This document shows, one piece after another, positions 1 through 11,775 of a stretch of 64,000 bases of DNA. The notes under the pieces are model-generated. The model worked only from the letters and a program-made list of their open reading frames with translations. It did not search any database and was not told where the DNA came from. Both the position numbers and the translations under genes were made by a program. Every line of letters begins with the position of its first letter. Within the stretch, counting starts at the first letter, position 1. This stretch comes from Bidens hawaiensis (lineage: Eukaryota; Streptophyta; Magnoliopsida; Asterales; Asteraceae), in NCBI GenBank assembly GCA_021521415.1, contig JAIQDT010014610.1, positions 1 to 64,000 on the forward strand, read 5' to 3'.

Positions 1-1675
1 GTTTACAATCTTAGTGAAAGTTTATAGTACTACATTTGAATAAATATGTTTAATGTTTATTATTTGAATATCAAATAATACTTGAAAGAATCATTCTTCT
101 TTACAAATGTTTTTCATTCAAACCTAACATTGGTGATTCAACCATCATCATAAGGCTAAGTCAAACTCAAAGAAGAAAATGTTTGAAGCTTAAACAATGT
201 GAAGAACCTGCAAATTAACGCAAAACACAAAATAAAGACTTTACATAACGTTCACATTACCAAAACCAATGTGAAGTGGATTGTACGTCCACAGGCACTT
301 GACGCGACCGTGGGAATCGTCTGTCTGGCTTCCAGAAATGCGACCTTTCATCCCATATGATTGGTTATAAAAAGAAGACTTATTCAAACTAAGTATTCAC
401 CCATTTTCTCTACAACTTTCTCATATTCTTTCACAGATAATCTCTTTCATAATTCAAGAAGAATTTAAGCTTCAAAATCAAGAAAAAGTGATCAAAAGTT
501 AGAGCAGAAAGAAGAGCTTTTTAAGCTACCAACTCACATCTTGCTTGTGTATTTGAGAGATCATCACTAGAGGTTGTTTTTTTTGTTGATTATTTCAAAT
601 AATTTATTTGATAAGAGAACACACAAGCTGGATATAGTGTTGTTATTGTATTGGGTTGGGAAACTCTATCTTCATATGGAGTTTATCTTTGTTGAGAGAT
701 TGCATTATTTTGATATAGTATTTAGGGAGGGTTCACTATCTTGACATAGTGAACACATTGAAGAATTTACAACTAGGTACTTGGTGTAGCTAGTCAAAAA
801 GCTGATCACTTCCTTTGAAGAGTGAACGATTGTATCGTTGATCCCTATAGTTTAGGGAGACGACAAGTAAGGAAAACTCTCAAACGTGGGGATCTAGAAG
901 AGGACGTAGAGTGACTTAGTTAAATTTAAAACTTTATAAATCAATTGTGTCACGTGTATCTCAAAACTCTTTATTTTTGCATTTATTTTTACAAATTGTG
1001 AAATGTTTAACAAGGTTCTTAGCTCATTATAACTTAATTAAAATTTAAGAAAAATTATTCATCTCTCCACTTTAATTCCATGAAGTTTTTATGACCTTCA
1101 CTTTTCAACCCATGAATGTTGATTTTCTTTCAAGCTTTGGTTTATCATCCATGTTCACTATGAGCTAACTATCTTTATCACTTTAATTTAGATTAAGTTT
1201 GCTAACATTTATTTATGGAGTACTTGCAATAATTATGTTGATGTTCTAGTAGTATCATGATTACCCTTTTATGGTCTTGTATGCTGGAAAGTTTGATGAT
1301 ATATTCAAGATTTGCAGATGTTTGACAATGTTATGTTGGAAAACTCATGTTTAAAATTTAGAATGTGCATTTGATGTATGGCTTTTGAATTAGGAATGGT
1401 GAATGAAGTTTTGACTATGTGTCTATGTTTATTTAGAATGTGCATCATTATGCATGTTATGCTTATGTTTGGAAATAGTATTGTTATGGTTTGTTATGTT
1501 GAGTTTTATACTTTTATATCTATCTAGGATTTGTTAACATGAATTCCTAATTTGTGTAATATTCTTACGAACATCTATGTTGAAGAAGTGCATGCATGGT
1601 TATTTTTTGGAATAGAACTTTTGGTGGATTATGTGTTTTTCATTTCTACTTTTCAAAGAGTTAGATTTAGTCATC
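1..1675 (+). other. Left flank with an LTR-like promoter stretch
   Basis: No coding frame is convincing here. A TATA-like box (TATAAAAA) lies at 366-373 in a pyrimidine-rich promoter context. About 450-960 reads like the R/U5 part of a Copia LTR (phrases such as tttagggagacgac and gaggacgtag), but I see no primer site, partner LTR or target duplication, so this is only a guess. 1000-1675 is AT-rich with nothing I can identify. The last five bases (tcatc, 1671-1675) are the left target duplication of the Tat element. Confidence 0.3.
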
Positions 1676-2321
1676 TGATGACGGGGTAGCCCAAAGTATG
1701 GTAAAATGGCTTTCACACATTAACGCTAAAAAGGTTAGAAGGTTCGTTTCCCGCCCAATTTAGGAAAACTAGTACGTGAACAGTAAGCACGTGCAATAGT
1801 ACTACATCAAATCACTGTTCCCTCTGAAGAAGGGACACGCTCTTTTAAAAATAATATTATTATAACCGTTAACCAAAGGTCAAAAGCTTCCCACCCATAA
1901 AATGGTCAACCCTCTAGCAAACCAGAGGTTCATTAGTTTATCCATTGGACAAAAGGCTTGCATTCCTCTCTCTATAAAATGAATACAACTCAGCCATAAC
2001 AAGGACACACCAGATCTGAGAGTTAACATATACTCTCTGATCTCCTCTTCTTCCTTGAGAAGCCTGCACCTTGCTTGCTTCTTTCTTACTTCAAGAACAT
2101 CATAGCTTCACCAATAACTTCATCCAAAAACTGGTACCAAACATCTCGGTCTTGGATCTTCGGTGAACTATAACAAATAACAACAAACTAGTGAACCTCT
2201 CTCTACGTTTTGCAAACGTAGAGGGACACGATGACCTGCGTTAGGTTAACACGAACCCTTGAAGCCTGTTAGCCTAACCAGTCCATTCACTATCATTGGT
2301 ATTGTAATTGTTGTAGCAACA
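1676..2321 (+). repeat. 5' LTR of the Tat element
   Basis: 646 bp, TG...CA ends, aligned along its whole length with 29188-29841. It follows the target duplication tcatc and is followed two bases later by the primer site. A TATA box (TATAAAA) lies at 1973-1979, giving U3 of about 300 bp. Confidence 0.93.
1973..1979 (+). promoter_or_regulatory. TATA box of Tat 5' LTR
   Basis: TATAAAA preceded by a CT-rich run (cctctctc). The same site in the 3' LTR is also TATAAAA. Transcription would start about 30 bp downstream, near 2005. Confidence 0.6.
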
Positions 2322-2324
2322 AGT

Positions 2325-2341
2325 TGGCGCCCACCGAGGGG
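2325..2341 (+). promoter_or_regulatory. Primer binding site of the Tat element
   Basis: TGGCGCCCACCGAGGGG lies 3 bp after the 5' LTR. TGGCGCC-type primer sites are common in Tat and Athila Ty3/Gypsy elements, unlike the iMet site of the other elements in this window. Confidence 0.75.
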
Positions 2342-2401
2342 CTACGCCGCTTACTTTATCTTAAAGACCAGTAGTGTAGCTCCATTTTCATCAAAATCAT
2401 C

Positions 2402-4097
2402 ATGTTGGAAAGTGAATCTCCCGAAGAAGTTGACCAAGTGTCAAGAACGGCGACACCAAATGCCGACCAACAAACTCCGGCCGCCACCACTCCTTTTTCT
2501 ACTCCGGGAAGCATTTCGACGGGACCTTCATTCCTCGAGTTTTCACCTTTCCGTACTCCAACCCCTTCACGATCCAGAGTTCATTCTCCTCACGTAGGAA
2601 GCTCAAACATCCCAGAGCGAGTCGACTTGACACCGGAAGGGTATCAAGACATTTCTTACAACTAAGACATCTCCTTAACCAACATGTGAGCCAAGAAAGA
2701 GAAAAGGGGATAAGAATAAGGCTGGATTATGACGATCCAGAGCCCTCACTGTCACTCGGACGTCCACCTTCCCCTTTAACCAGCTCACGACCGCTGCTTC
2801 TCATTTAGAAGCTGGTCCAAGTGTAACCTGCCAATCTTTTAACCCAACCCCTTATGCCTACGGGAGGCCAAGCCTAACGGCCTTCCCCTTGTTCACTTCA
2901 CAACCACTTGGGCATGAAACCACTCTTGAGCAATTATGGCAGTCACCAGCTTCAAGTGTTCCTCCTCCTACAACCACTACATGGGAGCAGGCCATGACGG
3001 TCTTGCCCTTGGCTCGGAGTGCAGCGATGAGCACCCCCATGGGAACAAACCAAATAGCAGCAACTACTGAAAGTATTCAAGGCTTTAACCTCATGCCTCA
3101 GATGATGGCTCAAATGATGGCACACTTCCCTTGGACCCAACTCATCAACCAAGCGTTGGGTACTCACCAAGGGACAACGAGTCATAAATCTCGCTACAAG
3201 GGTAGAGGAAGACCTTGCAAAGCCGTACAAGCCCGGTAACCTATCCTGGTTCTCTCAACAAATCGCCGATTATGACTCTCAAACGGAATCAAGATGCCAA
3301 CCTATATAAAAACATATGATGGGACCGAGGATCCCGAAGACCACCTCTAGGTCTTTACCGGTGCTGCCATAATCGAAAAGTGGTCGCACGCTGAATGTTG
3401 TCTAATGTTCATGCAAACGCTTCTCGGATCAACCAGGATATGGTTCAACGACCTTCCTGCCCAAAGCGTTCGAAGCTTCGATGATCTGAGCAAAGGGTTC
3501 TTGGCCAACTTTTCACAACAAAGGAGGTACGTCAAGGATGCCACGGTAATCTTTCAGATAAAACAAAAAGATGATGAAAGCCTTCGAGAATTCATCGAAA
3601 GATATAAGAAGGAAGGGCTGACATATGTGGGGGCCGACGAAAAAATGAGGGTGGCAGGCATCATGAACGCCATCACCTCCAAATACCTCACAAGGGACTT
3701 TAACAAGTTCCTGCCTAAAACCCTTAAAGAAGCTCTCGAACGGGCTGAGGCTCATATCCGAGGCGAAGAGGCAGTTGATTCCAAAGAGCAAAGAAAAAGA
3801 GCTCTTAGTTGGCAAGGCAACAACCCCAACCGAAAGAGAGGGAACTTCAGTCCCTATGATACACACTCAAGAAGCTCAGATCAACGAAGGCCTGAAGGTC
3901 GGAACCTTCCAAGCAGGGAAAAGACTGTGAACTTCACAGCTCTAACTAAAACCCCTCAGGAAATATTTGCCACCGAAGAAATGAAACACAGCTTCCGACC
4001 TCCCCGACCTTTGCCCAAAAGCAAGAAGAACGAAAGCTCCACTCAGTTTTGTGAATTCCACGAAGAAAAAGGTCACCACACAAACAATTGCATTTAA
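2402..4097 (+). pseudogene. gag: Tat gag (broken)
   Basis: The first frame opens at ATG 2402 with a Ser/Pro/Thr-rich N-terminus and stops at 2665. A second piece runs 2889-3239. The capsid part covers about 3297-4097 and shows the retrotransposon gag pattern: DGTEDPEDHL, then a TAG at 3348-3350, then WFNDLP at about 3441, SFDDL, and a helix-rich region to about 3760. The end carries a CEFHEEKGHHTNNC zinc-knuckle variant just before the TAA, typical of Tat gag. The product would form the particle core and bind the RNA. At least two frame changes and one internal stop make it non-functional. The protease follows after about 70 bp. Confidence 0.85.
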
Positions 4098-4169
4098 CTC
4101 AAGAGAAGAATTGAGGAAGCGGTTAAGTCTGGAGAATTGGCCCATTTGGTGAAAGGGGTCAAATAAAAG

Positions 4170-4751
4170 ATGGCCGAAAGAAAAAGCAAAGAAGTGAATA
4201 TGGTGAATATAGACGAAGGTGTTCCCCATAAACGACAACGCTTGGAGGCTTGGGAGCTTCAATGCGTCTGGTTCCCACCGCCTCAAGGTGACTTACTCTC
4301 AAACCCTTTGATGGTAGAAGCGAACGTGGGAACACTCAAAACAAGCAAAGCCCACATTGACACAGGGGCGGCCACAGAGATCATGTATGAAAGGTTCTTT
4401 AACCGACTAAGTAAAGAAGAACGTTCAAGGCTTCAACTCTCTAGGACATCTATAAAAGGTATCGCCGATATACCCTTGAAGCCTTTGGGCCAACTAACCC
4501 TTGATGTCTGTTTTAGTGAAGGCGAGATAAAGAAAACCAAACCACTCACTTTTGTGGTTATCAACATACCTTCCAACTATGATGTAATCATAGGAAGGCC
4601 AGGACAATGTGCGTTCAACATGGCTGTCTCGGTTGGTCAAGGTGCTGTAAAGTTCCCACCGACAGGGGAATTGCAACCCTTCAACCTACCCAAGAGGTTT
4701 ACACGGTTGAAGGGGAAAGTTCAAAAAGTGAAGATGAGGAACAAGGCTTAA
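4170..4751 (+). pseudogene. Tat aspartic protease
   Basis: A 193-codon open stretch. The active-site motif AHIDTGAATEIMY lies at about residues 62-74, and VIIGRPG about 70 residues later matches the hydrophobic flap and helix region of retroviral-type proteases. It would cut the Gag-Pol polyprotein. The frame is open, but in an intact element it should be continuous with gag. Here a TAA lies just upstream, and the reverse transcriptase continues in another frame from 4607, so the ORF start at 4170 is probably only the first in-frame start after damage. Confidence 0.8.
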
Positions 4752-5596
4752 TCATAAACCCCAAGTATCCTGAACAAAAGGTACGGGTAAACACAAGCCT
4801 TTCCAAAGAAACTCTCTCACACCTTGAAAAGCTGTTGATACACTATAGCGATGTCTTTGCTTGGTGCCCGGAAGACATGACAGGCATCCCTAGAAGCATT
4901 ACATTGCATGAGCTAAAAATACCTCCCGATGTCAAGCCTGTTGTCCAAAAGAAACGGAGCCTAGCTCCTGAAAGAAGCTTGGCAACATGCCAAGAGGTTG
5001 AAAAGCTTGTCCTAGCTGGGATCCTACGTGAGGTCAAATATCAATCTTGGGTGGCTAATCCAGTCATGGTTCGAAAGCCTGACAAGTCTTGGAGGATGTG
5101 CATCGATTTCAAAGACTTGAACAAAGCATGTCCGAAGGATTGCTATCCCTTACCCGAGATGGACCTCAAGATTGATTCTTTAACCGGCCATCCCTTTAAG
5201 TGTTTTCTCGACGCTTACAAGGGTTATCATCAAATTCTCATGAATGTGGAAGATGAAAAAAGTGCATTCCACACGGACAAGGATATTTTTTGTTATCAAA
5301 AGATGCCTTTTGGCCTACGAAATGCCGGAGCAACCTATCAACGTTTGATTGACAAAGCATTTGCCAATCAAATTAGAAGGAACCTGGAAGCTTATGTCGA
5401 TGATTTGGTTAACAAAAGCAAGACCGAGCCCCAAATGCTTGGTGACATACAAGAAACCTTCCAAAACCTAAGGAAGATCAACATGAAACTCAATCCCGGA
5501 AAATGTTCATTCAGGTTTGAAGAAGGCAAGTTTGGGACACATCGTGGGGAAACAAAGCATAAAAGCCAATCCCAACAAAGTTCGGGCTGTTCTTGA
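4607..5596 (+). pseudogene. Tat reverse transcriptase
   Basis: The conserved blocks appear in order: SWVANPVMVRKPDKSWRMC, IDFKDLNKACPKDCYPLP, the palm sequence MPFGLRNAGATYQ, and the catalytic EAYVDDLV motif (YVDD at 5394-5405). These are the Tat version of the polymerase that copies element RNA into DNA. The first codons (4607 to about 4690) overlap the protease in a different frame and are probably not used. Near 5531 a single-base loss in the conserved segment after EEGKF shifts the frame, and a stop follows at 5594-5596. The thumb and connection continue at 5624. Confidence 0.88.
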
Positions 5597-6078
5597 AACC
5601 AAATCCCCACAAAGCAAAAAAAAGTGGAAAGTCTGAACGGAAGGCTTGCAGCCTTGAAGCGTTTTACCTCCAAGCTCGTTGAGAAATCCCTACCCTTCTT
5701 CAAAACGTTAAAGGGTTGCACCAATAAAAAATATTTCAGGTGGACGGAAGAAGCGGAAGAAGCCTATAGTCAAATGAAGCAACATTTGGCTTCACTTCCA
5801 GCTATTGCAGCCCCCGAAATAGGAGAACTGATCTCTGTCTATCTCTCAGTAGCTGAAGAAGCATTAAGCGCGGTCCTAACCATCGAACGAAACAAAGTTC
5901 AGGTACCCGTTTATTTCTTTAGTAAAACGTTAAAACTGGCATAGATCAAATATCCTTCTTTGGAAAAACTTGTTCTAGCTTTAATTCAAACTGCCAGAAG
6001 GCTTCGAAGGTGTGACACCCGGTAAATTCCCAATCCCTTAAACCAAGTAATCAACCTAAATATTAGGTAATTATGTTA

Positions 6079-6302
6079 TATGCGCCTTGCGCGAGCGCGC
6101 CATATTAGAAACAGCGCGTGCATTTGTTATGTGCGCCCTGCGCGAGCGCGCTATGTTAGAATCAGCGCGTGCATTTGTTATGTGCGCCCTGCGCGAGCGC
6201 GCTATGTTAGAATCAGCGCGTGCATTTGTTATGTGCGCCCTGCGCGAGCGCACCATGTTAAGAACCAGCGTGGGCATATGTTATATGCGCCATGCGCGAA
6301 TG
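6079..6302 (+). repeat. 51-bp tandem repeat, CpG-rich
   Basis: Units start at 6079, 6130, 6181 and 6232, with a partial fifth at about 6284. Each has tgcgccctgcgcgagcgcgc followed by agcgcgtgcat. The core GCGCGAGCGCGC is nearly palindromic. The second and third units are almost identical and the outer ones have diverged. Confidence 0.9.
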
Positions 6303-7390
6303 TTTTGGCTTTATGTTTTCATGTACCTTAACGTTATGTTGTCTAATGGGTTGACCATCCCGCATGATGCTAAGGCGGGTGCATCCTAAATCGTTTATGC
6401 GCGTGCGGAAGGGAACTAACCTCCCCGCATGGCGGGAACATTGAGAGCTAGTTTGTCTGAAGCTCCAAGATGGAATTGACTTCAACATAACTGATCACTA
6501 TGTTGAAATACCAAGACCACCTGGAGAATCTACAAATGAAACTCAATGTCCCTAACTGCGAGAAGGTTACGTGCCTACCCGCAGCAAAGAAATGTCCTTC
6601 ACGCAGAAAGCTATGCGCACAAAGTGATATGCACAGAACACTTAGTCTATTCTCCAGACGTAAGGAGATTACTCCCCCCCAAAAGGAAACAGTAGCGTGT
6701 TTCAGAGATTTTCCACTTTTTACTGTACACTGACAAAAGTACCTGAAAAAGCACACTGTAACACGAAAAGTCAACTGTCAGCCACCCTATTCTCACCAAC
6801 CCCAGACCTGCATGTCCTGACCAAATCAAAATCAAAATCTTTTATCCACTACTCCACTTTTAAATAAATAATAATAATTTCCATACTTTATCATCATTAC
6901 CCCTAGATATGAAAAGATTACAATCCCCTAAAGCAAGGGATTGTGTTCCCTTGAGTTTGCCTATAAATATGTAACCTAAATTATCACCCAAAACACACTT
7001 CAAAGAACTGCAAACTTGCACTAAACCTCTCCCAAGCATCCGTTGTTTTCATTTCCGATCCTGTTACTAGACCTTCGATTCCGAGGCCAACACCAAGAAA
7101 ACCCGAATCTCGATTAATCCCTTAACAAGAACCACAGGTGAGTCTCACAGCCCCTATTTTCACTGTTTTCACTATTTTTAAACTGTTTTCGGGGCGAGGG
7201 ACACGTACTTAAATTACGATTTATCATGGTATACTTACAAGTTATGCAAACGATTGTGTTTAAATTATGTTTCATGATGAGCAATGCAAACGGTTATCTT
7301 TGGTTTACGATGTATGTGCGCCAGAATTCGAGTAAGTGATCACTTTACCATTGGAACTCTAAGGGTAGGGACTGCTGGTTTGATCCGCCC

Positions 7391-7674
7391 ACTCGTAGGG
7401 GTCGCACCTCTTACACAGACGAGTGCCTAGTATGGTCATGGGGCAGTACTATGGGTTTGAGCCCGCTCGTAGAGGTCGCTCCTCTTACGCAGACGAGCGC
7501 CTTGTTTTCCGGCACAACGTCTGCGCGTAACCCGCGAGACGGTATTATTCGCTCGTAGTGGCAGCGCCACTTACACAGACGAGCACGGTTTTTCAGATGT
7601 GTCCGCGCGTAACCCGCGGGACGGTATTACTTGTTTCGCTCGTAGTGGCAGCGCCACCTACACAGACGAGCACA
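7391..7674 (+). repeat. Four dispersed 36-bp hairpin units in the solo LTR
   Basis: Units at about 7391-7427, 7465-7500, 7552-7587 and 7638-7674 have the form GCTCGTAGTGGC...GCCACTTACACAGACGAGC, an imperfect inverted repeat. The last three are separated by segments containing cgcgtaacccgcg or a variant. Bases at the stem tip differ in pairs (ggtcgcacc, ggtcgctcc, ggcagcgcc), as expected if pairing matters. Confidence 0.8.
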
Positions 7675-8267
7675 GTTCCCAGAAATGTTCGCGCGTAAAC
7701 CGCGGAACGATTTTTATCAGATTATGTTTTCAGAACTGTTTTACTAAGCATGTGTTTCAATGATGCTATTATGTTTATGACGCGATACGATTTATCAAGT
7801 TACTAAAACTTGTGAACTCACTCAGTTTATACTGATTCAAATGTTTTACGTGTCTTTCAGGAGATAACTAGGTAGCGCATGGAGTCACACTTAGAGCACC
7901 TCACGCTGAACATCTAAAACTAGCTTTTTGGAAGATTTTAGTTCTATCCCTTCGATGCGCGTGGTTGTTCCCGCCGCGCAAAGGGATATGGCGTGGAAAT
8001 CTTCAACAGTTTTTATACTTGGATGTTTTATGTGATTTTTAAACAATGTAATGTATTTGTATTAACCTTTTCATGCGCAATGAAAATCTTACTTTGAATG
8101 TTTGCAATGGCCCGTGCTTAATTATCAATCCCCACTCGCGCGCGCCCGGCTGTTTCCGCCGCTCAGGGCCGGGGTGTGACAGAAGGTACTTTCAAACACA
8201 CCCTATACAAGTGGTCACTGACCAGCCCATCAAGAGTGTGCTTGAAAAACCATAAAATTCAGGCCGA

Positions 8268-8876
8268 TTGGCCAAATGGGCTGTGGAACTAGGTGAACAT
8301 AACATCACCTATGTCCCAAGAAAATCTGTCAAAGACCAAGTCTTGGCAGATTTCATTGTAGAAATCCCGAAGCAAGTCATTCCTGAAATACATACAACTT
8401 CCACTAAACCTTCTGACCCCGAAGCCTGGAAGCTTTTTACCGATGGAGCTTCCAGCATTGAAAGGTCAGGAGCTGGGCTCATTTTAATCAACCCCGAAGG
8501 GTTAGAATTTACATATGCTCTCCGACTTGAATTTCAGACAACCAACAATGAAGCCGAATATGAAGCATTAATCGCTGTTCTGAAAATTGCCAAAGAGATG
8601 AAGATCCAAAAGCTACAAGTCTTCACAGACTCTTTGCTTGTTTCAAGTCAAGTCAATGATAGCTATGTAGCAAAAGAGCCCAACATGAAGAAGTATCATG
8701 ATAAGGAAAAGAATTGATGAACACGTTTCAAGAATGCACCATCAAACAAGTCCCAAGATCACAAAACAAAAGAGCCGATGCCCTGAGCAAACTAGCATCC
8801 CTCACATTTGCACACCTCACCAAGAAAGTATTTGTGGAAGTGTTGAAAACTCTTTCAATTCAAGAACTGGAGGTTC
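8268..8876 (+). pseudogene. Tat second (archaeal-type) RNase H
   Basis: The frame 8268-8717 begins with the linker AKWAVELGEHNITYVPR and VLADFIVE, then the second RNase H: FTDGASS (first Asp codon 8442-8444), TTNNEAEYEALI with the catalytic Glu, and VFTDSLLV with the third Asp. This extra RNase H upstream of integrase is diagnostic for Tat elements. A frame change near 8715 precedes the rest of the domain (KQVPRSQNKRADALSKLASL, then a helix ending ELEV), which is cut at 8876 by the chromovirus insertion and continues at 24725. The three acidic residues are present, but the frame is broken. Confidence 0.85.
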
Positions 8877-11390
8877 TGTGACACTCGTCAATTTCAGGTT
8901 AACTCCGTTAATTCAAACTCCGTCAATTCAAACTTAAGATCACTTGATCTATAACGCACATCTCATTACATTTAAACTAGGGTTTTAAATGACGCTTGAC
9001 AATCACTACATATGTAGTCTTTCGGGATTGCACCGAAACGCAAACGAGTTGACGCAAACCATTGGTGAATAAACGAAAAACATCCAAACAATAATTATTT
9101 GATAATTATGTGTTAGGCTTATGTGCTATTTGATAATATTGTATAAAACGTAAACTCAAGATGCAAACAAGTTACTTTAGGCTAGAAAAGTAATAATTAG
9201 AAGTTGAGGGGCCTTTGTGTAACATATTATTATTAATAATATTAAAAACCCTAACCTCCTCTCTCTCTCCCCACAACCGATCGGCCCCCTCCCTTCTCCC
9301 TCCCTTGGCTGCCGTCACATTACACACACATACACACAAGGATTGTCAAGTTTTGTTGAAGATTCAAGGTGCTAGGAAGGTATGAACAACTATTCTATGC
9401 ATTCTATATGTTTAATTTTAATTTTGAATGGGTTAATCCAAAACCCTAAGTCACGAAATTGATGAGTAAGATGAACTAGGGTTTGATTTTATGTTTGATG
9501 ATGATTTGCTAATGAAATTGATAACTAGTTGTGTTATTGTTGTTGTTAATCATTGTTCTTTGATCTTAAACTTTCAAGAAAAACCCTAACTATGTATTTA
9601 ATATGAGATTGATATGCATGGTTGGTAAATATTGTGTCTAGAGTGTTATATGCATGAATTATTGTTCATAGATTGTTGTTATGTTGAGTTTTGATGTACA
9701 CTGGTACTGGACAGATTGTTAAGTTTATGTTTAGACGACTGTAACTGAATGTTAAAGTGGTAATTGGTCGAAATTCTTAACACTATTGTGTAATAGGTTA
9801 AGTCTAGTTTCTATAAAGTCCAAGTTTGTAATTTTTGGACGGGTAAAGGTTAACTTTTATTATTTTAAAAAACTGAAGTGCAAATCTGAATTGTGAGACC
9901 TGCTGTTAGGCTGTTTTGTAATTATCATATCTCATGAACTACAAGACCACATGGGTTGGTTCCACTTATGGAAGTTAAAATGTTGAGTTAAGAACCTAAC
10001 CCAATTGGTCTTGCATTAATTGGATTTTTCATTTAACGGGAATAACAAATAAAATTCTGTTGCGCATGATTTTGACTGCTGTGAGTTTACTGTAATGTTT
10101 TGATCATTGTGAGTAAACTATGCGGAACAAAAATACAATAAAAATAGTTCTGGAAACCTAACTCATGTGTGCTTTTGTGACTATTTTTGGTGAATTAATT
10201 GATATGCTATGATCTGTTGAATAGAGTAATCTTTCAAGTAAAATTCTGTCTTGATAAAACTAGCTGCTGAACTATGTGAAAATACATGAAACGTGCTTGT
10301 TGCTAGATAATTGCTATGTTATGAATAAATTGACCTTGTGGGGAATAATTCCTAGTAATGTACACTATTAATACTTGACACGTAAGTAGTTGTTCACACA
10401 TGTAACGTATCACCAATGTGTTTGTTGAGACACACACAATTCACAAACGAAACACGAAACGTATCTTATGCATAGGTGTTATGTGCCGAGTCTAGAGACT
10501 CGATAATAGTTCCAACACTTAGAAAATCTCATTTGTTGTTTTAGAACGCTAGTGAGGATTTTCTGTGACGCGCATCACTTGGGTGACTTGTTTTTGAATT
10601 CTTTGCAAACAGTGAGTTTCACGTTCCCCTTTTTAACTCTTTTAAACGCTTTTTCACTTGGGGGAGAATACATACTCCGAAACGCTTTTAGATTTTGTTA
10701 TTAGATTATATATCACTTGTAAAGGCTAAGTGGCAAACGAAACAACTAAAGTCCTTCATAACATCGAACCGTTTAGTGTTGGATAATAGCGAGTCACTGT
10801 TGAGTAGTACTACTGGGTTTGACAAACCCCACCCAACGCTAAACTCGACTGGAGGTCGAGTGGGTGTAATCTTGGCTAACACATACCATGGTCGGGATAG
10901 ACATGGTGGCAAGGCAAATGATAGACAGTCAGCTTCGGTGTCGAACACTTAGCAATACTTGCTTTATAGGCTAGCTACCTATAGATATATAATTGATTTA
11001 ACATTATCTGGTAACGCAAAACGCAAAACGCAAACGCAAACGCAAACGCTTTATTTATATAAACTTGTGAACTCCCCAACCCCGTGTTGACACTTTTAGT
11101 ATGTTATTCTCAGGTAGCCGAGGCGGGCGCGCGGTATAGGATCATGCATTACTTTGAACGCTATTGTTTATGCAAACTTGTTTTTATACTGTTATTAATT
11201 GGGTTTTTTAAGTCGTCCTGCGTGACGCAACACTTGGTTTATGGTTTTACGCTTCCGCACTTATTTACACTTAAATGTTTTCGTGTTTTGAAAACTTTAC
11301 TTATGGTTTGATTATAACTAATGATTCCGATCCTGTTAGTTCACACCCTCTGACGGTAAAACTTCGTTAGTGGATTTTGAGGGTGTGACA
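8877..11390 (+). repeat. Chromovirus LTR1 (solo-type recombinant)
   Basis: 2514 bp, TGTGACACTCG...GGGTGTGACA. It has ggttc on both sides, so it looks like a finished solo LTR in the Tat element. In its left part it has private bases (for example G9737, several at 9780-9830, and 10133-10141). In its right part it agrees with LTR3 against LTR2 (A10741 and five or more further sites). A TATA box (TATATAAA) is at 11056-11063, preceded by a cgcaaaa/cgcaaa array at about 11012-11048. Confidence 0.9.
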
Positions 11391-11775
11391 GGTTCAAGAT
11401 GCAATCACTGAGTAAGGTCCCAATTGGATGACTCCCATAGAAAAGTTCCTCAAAAATGGTGAGTTACCTTCGGACCAGACAGAGGCTGAAAGGGTTCGAA
11501 TCAAGTCCCGACAGTATGTGTTGCTAGGAGAAACCCTTTATAAAAAAGCTTACCTTGCACCACTACTAAGATGTGTGGGCCCTGAACAAAGTCAATATCT
11601 GATCAAAGAGGTTCACGAGGGGATATGTGGAGTTCATTTTGGGCCAAAAACAGGGGTTGCAAAATTGATGAACCTCGGATACTTCTGGCCCACGATGTAC
11701 CGAGATGAAACATAACAAATCAAGAAATGTGAAGCTTGCCAAATCCATGCTCCTGTTCCCAAAAGCCCAAAACAC
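11391..11775 (+). repeat. Extra copy of a Tat integrase segment (385 bp)
   Basis: It matches 24720-25104 base for base apart from a few substitutions and carries the Tat integrase zinc-finger region (frame 11428-11715, motifs HEGICGVHFG and GYFWPTMY). The match ends abruptly at 11775, where the sequence changes to chromovirus pol (11776 corresponds to 20152). Only one C is shared at the join. It is therefore a duplicated piece of the host element, not an independent gene. Confidence 0.92.

Larger units (their letters stand above)
6011..8181 (+). mobile_element. Solo LTR, 2171 bp, Ty3/Gypsy-type
   Basis: Begins TGTGACACCCGG and ends CCGGGGTGTGACA, so the ends form a short inverted repeat. It is flanked by a perfect 5-bp target duplication gaagg (6006-6010 and 8182-8186) and interrupts the Tat RNase H frame. 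There is no primer site, polypurine tract or coding region inside, so it is a solo LTR left by LTR-LTR recombination. A TATA-like box lies near 6962 (ctataaatatg). It holds two sets of internal repeats (6079-6302 and 7391-7674). The TGTGACAC start resembles the neighbouring chromovirus LTRs, but the body is different. Confidence 0.85.
5624..8255 (+). pseudogene. Tat RNase H (first), split by a solo LTR
   Basis: 5624-5944 gives the connection region (SLNGRLAALKRF, then RWTEEAEEAYSQMKQHL) and the start of RNase H (ISVYLSVAEEALSAVL, VYFFSKTL), with a TAG at 5942-5944. The coding line runs on (KYPSLEKLVLALIQTARRLRR) to 6010, is interrupted by the solo LTR 6011-8181, and resumes after the duplicated bases 8182-8186 (YFQTHPIQVVTDQPIKSVL). 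The usual first catalytic Asp of RNase H appears as Leu in the segment VYLSVAEE, as is common in degenerate first RNase H domains of Tat elements, where the second domain is thought to take over. Confidence 0.8.

Noticed and set aside
6071..6389. Frames of 68-100 codons with repeated Arg/Ala/Cys blocks on both strands
   Set aside because: Produced by the 51-bp tandem repeat, which happens to be a multiple of three.
10695..10952. 85-codon ORF (and an 80-codon antisense frame) present in all three chromovirus LTRs
   Set aside because: Conserved only because the LTRs are copies of one another. It lies in U3, has no domain and is open on both strands.
11428..11715. Apparent separate integrase zinc-finger gene
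   Set aside because: It is the copied 385-bp Tat segment, matching 24720-25104, not an independent gene.
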